From: Candidatus Omnitrophota bacterium
Lineage (GTDB): Bacteria > Omnitrophota > Gorgyraeia > Aquiviventales > Aquiviventaceae
NCBI GenBank assembly: GCA_016206585.1
Contig: JACQRE010000125.1
Coordinates: 1-7,783 of the forward strand
Direction of reading: 5' to 3'
DNA length: 7,783 nucleotides
This document shows positions 6,323 to 7,783 of the stretch, piece after piece (position 1 is the first letter of the stretch; each line of letters begins with the position of its first letter). The notes under the pieces were generated by a model that was not told where the DNA came from, ran no database searches, and saw only the letters and a program-made list of their open reading frames with translations. The translations under genes were made by a program, and so were the position numbers.

Positions 6323-6330
6323 CTGGAGAC

Positions 6331-6412
6331 CAGCGACAAGCAACAAGCGACAAGCAACACTCCAAATGAATATTCTTGAGAACTGTTGCTTGTTGCATGT
6401 CGCATGTCGCTG
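6331..6412. repeat. Heptamer-built inverted repeat E, mlaE/mlaF gap
   Basis: The left arm (6331-6358) is a run of AAGCAAC and AAGCGAC units after CAGCGAC. The right arm (6385-6412) is its complement, matching 24 of 28 positions by hand alignment. The 26-nt loop (6359-6384) is AT-rich compared with the surroundings. It fills the 93-bp gap, ending 8 nt before the mlaF ATG and starting 3 nt after the mlaE stop. Confidence 0.87.
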
Positions 6413-6415
6413 AGG

Positions 6416-7222
6416 TTATCTCCACACGAAATAAAACAGCGCGGTGCAGAGACAGTCCGCCGCGATGATGAGGAGGAAGGACGTCACCACCGCCACCGTC
6501 GTCGAGCGGCCCACCCCCTCGGCACCCCCCTCGGTGCGGAACCCCTCGAAGCAGCTTACGGTGCAGATGATCATGCCGAAAATGAACGCTTTCAGCAGCC
6601 CCGAGGCGAGGTCCTTGAACGCGAGCGGGATGGTCGTCATCTTCCAGTAGAGGCTCGGCAGGATGCCCAGCTTGAGCGTCCCGATGAGGAACCCGCCCAG
6701 GATGCCGACCGCATCGGCCCACAGTGTTAGCAGCGGCAGCGCGATGACCATCGCGATGAACCGCGGCACCACGAGGAAGCGCACCGGATCGGCCGCGAGC
6801 GTCATGAGCGCGTCGATCTGCTCGGTCACCTTCATCGTGCCCAGCTCGGCGGCGATGGACGAGCCGACCCGCCCGGCGACGGTCAGCGCGGTGATGACCG
6901 GGCCGATCTCGCGCACCACCGAGAGGGCGACGAGGCCCGCGATGTACATCTCGGCCGAGAGCTTCTGCATCTGGTAGGCGCTCTGGAAGGCGAGCACCAT
7001 CCCGATGAAGAGCGAGGAAACCGTCACGATGAACCACGACTGGACGCCGATCTTCCAGAGTTCATAGACGACGGCGCGCAGCCGCAGGCGGCGCAGAAAC
7101 ACGCCGCCGACGGTCTGCGCGAAGAGGAGGCAGAGGCTGCCCGCGTACCAGAAGAGGTCGACCGCCCACGCGCCGGCGGTGGCGGTCGTCTGGAGGAAGG
7201 AGGCGTTCAGTCGGCCGATCAT
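6416..7222 (-). CDS. mlaE: Mla-type ABC transporter permease (MlaE family)
   Basis: A 268-residue inner-membrane permease of the MlaE/YrbE family, which pairs with MlaF and docks to the MlaD ring to move phospholipid. Several hydrophobic segments are visible (roughly 25-43, 60-81, 92-115, 150-168, 171-186, 208-224, 243-265). The family signature lies in the middle: REIGPVITALTVAGRVGSSI (104-123) followed by AAELGTMKVTEQIDAL (124-139). A second conserved block near the C-terminus is CFEGFRTEGGAEGVGRSTT (224-242). The ATG at 7220-7222 gives a normal family length with the expected amphipathic N-terminal region; no strong Shine-Dalgarno sequence is present. It is first in an mlaE-mlaF-mlaD cassette. 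No mlaC- or mlaB-like gene follows, so periplasmic partners, if any, must be encoded elsewhere. Confidence 0.96.
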   Translation of the reverse strand: MIGRLNASFLQTTATAGAWAVDLFWYAGSLCLLFAQTVGGVFLRRLRLRAVVYELWKIGVQSWFIVTVSSLFIGMVLAFQSAYQMQKLSAEMYIAGLVALSVVREIGPVITALTVAGRVGSSIAAELGTMKVTEQIDALMTLAADPVRFLVVPRFIAMVIALPLLTLWADAVGILGGFLIGTLKLGILPSLYWKMTTIPLAFKDLASGLLKAFIFGMIICTVSCFEGFRTEGGAEGVGRSTTVAVVTSFLLIIAADCLCTALFYFVWR

Positions 7223-7244
7223 TTGTCGAGGAACACTGACGTCT

Positions 7245-7339
7245 GTGGAATGTCGAATGCGTAATGCGTAATGGAACTGCCGGGTCCGATCTCGCCGGCT
7301 CTCGTTGTCACGTTACGCATTACGCATTCCACATTCGAC
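7245..7339. repeat. Heptamer-built inverted repeat F, clpC/mlaE gap
   Basis: The left arm (7245-7273) holds GAATGTC, GAATGCG, TAATGCG and TAATG units. The right arm (7311-7339) is its complement with 26 of 29 matches by hand alignment. Two of the three mismatches are the G/C swap between the GTGGAAT and GTCGAAT units, whose order is exchanged between arms. The loop is 37 nt (7274-7310). The element occupies the middle of the 141-bp gap between clpC and mlaE, with 24 nt to the clpC stop and 22 nt to the mlaE start. No promoter-like -35/-10 pair was convincing in the rest of this gap. Confidence 0.87.
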
Positions 7340-7363
7340 GCCCGTGTGGTAGGAATGCGTGAT

Positions 7364-7783
7364 TTAGTTGCTGGCTGGAGAGGCGGGATGCTCGGCCGGC
7401 GTGGCCTCTTCGAACTCGAGCCCCTCGCCCTTGCGGACGGCCCGCAACACCGACCCGGACTTCACGCGGCGGGCGATGACCGACTCCGCCAGCGGATCCT
7501 CGAGGTAGCGCTGGATGACCCGCTTGAGCGGCCGCGCCCCGTAGACCAGGTCGAAGCCTTTCTCGACGAGGAGCTGCTTGGCGGTCTCGTCCACCTCGAT
7601 GGAGATGCCCTGCTCGCGCAGCCGCTCCTTGACCATGCCGATCTCGAGCTCCACGATCTTCACGAGGTTGTCGTGGGACAGTGGGTGGAAGACGATTACC
7701 TCGTCGATCCGGTTGAGGAACTCCGGCTTGAAGGTCCGCTTCACCTCGTCCATCAGCTGCTGCTTCATCTGCTCGAAGGTCGC
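7364..7783 (-). CDS. clpC: ClpC/ClpB-family AAA+ unfoldase, C-terminal fragment
   Basis: The last 139 residues of a Clp/Hsp100 ATPase; the 5' part lies beyond base 7783. The reading frame is open to the window edge (it begins ATFEQMKQQLMDE). It covers the end of the second AAA+ domain and the small C-terminal domain. TFKPEFLNRIDEVIVFHPL (17-35 of the fragment) includes the arginine finger R25, and LVYGARPLKRVIQRYLEDPL (79-98) includes the sensor-2 arginine R84. The tail (EEATPAEHPASPASN) is short and Ala/Pro-rich. ClpC unfolds substrates for ClpP. ClpC is preferred over ClpB because of the link with radA-yacL-ispD-ispF-cysE-cysS, as in Bacillus; the diagnostic middle domain and ClpP loop are outside the window, so the subtype is inferred from synteny. 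Confidence 0.92.
   Translation of the reverse strand, partial: ATFEQMKQQLMDEVKRTFKPEFLNRIDEVIVFHPLSHDNLVKIVELEIGMVKERLREQGISIEVDETAKQLLVEKGFDLVYGARPLKRVIQRYLEDPLAESVIARRVKSGSVLRAVRKGEGLEFEEATPAEHPASPASN

Noticed and set aside
840..7339. CRISPR arrays as an explanation for the short repeats
   Set aside because: The units are 7 bp, contiguous, degenerate and arranged as inverted arms. There are no 25-40 bp direct repeats separated by unique spacers, and no cas genes.
840..7339. Rho-independent terminators as an explanation for the hairpins
   Set aside because: None is followed by a T-tract on the minus strand, and they lie inside what looks like one operon. Several stems are long and mismatched rather than short and GC-rich.
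7245..7339. Insertion sequence remnant or MITE at the clpC/mlaE junction
   Set aside because: No transposase fragment and no convincing target-site duplication was seen. The other junctions have the same architecture with different sequences, which does not fit one MITE family.
7223..7363. Promoter for an independent mla operon in the clpC/mlaE gap
   Set aside because: No -35/-10 pair with proper spacing stands out on the minus strand, and the gap is mostly repeat F. A promoter cannot be excluded but is not supported.

Overview
The window is GC-rich bacterial chromosome. One co-directional gene cluster fills it, with every gene on the minus strand, so transcription runs from high to low coordinates. 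In transcription order it holds: clpC (3' end only), mlaE, mlaF, mlaD, radA, a yacL-like PIN/TRAM gene, ispD, ispF, cysE and cysS (first 36 codons only). No RNA genes, transposases or CRISPR arrays were found, and no convincing promoter or rho-independent terminator was seen.

Most of the order matches the conserved Bacillus subtilis cluster clpC-radA-disA-yacL-ispD-ispF-gltX-cysE-cysS. There are three differences: a three-gene MCE/Mla lipid-transport cassette lies between clpC and radA, disA is absent between radA and yacL, and gltX is absent between ispF and cysE. The Mla cassette points to a diderm (outer-membrane) bacterium. With the high GC and the repeat-filled gaps, an uncultured Methylomirabilota/Rokubacteria-like or deltaproteobacterial-grade lineage is plausible, but this is inference and the phylum cannot be fixed from the window.

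Functionally the cluster combines protein quality control (ClpC), phospholipid transport for outer-membrane asymmetry (MlaE permease, MlaF ATPase, MlaD MCE protein), recombination and repair (RadA), a membrane-anchored putative PIN nuclease, two non-consecutive steps of the MEP isoprenoid pathway (IspD, IspF), and cysteine synthesis and charging (CysE, CysS).

The most unusual structure lies between the genes. Six of the nine gene junctions contain an imperfect inverted repeat of about 55-95 bp whose arms are tandem runs of degenerate 7-bp units. The units differ between junctions: GTGCGGA, TCAGCNN (two junctions), TAATGTG, AAGCRAC and TAATGCG. Each element almost fills its gap, starting 4-22 nt before the next start codon and ending at or near the previous stop codon. 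One lies largely inside the 3' end of ispD, giving that protein a repeat-encoded tail and its stop codon. Another overlaps the mlaD stop codon. The three junctions without an element (mlaF/mlaD, yacL/ispD, cysE/cysS) have gaps of 49, 1 and 6 nt.
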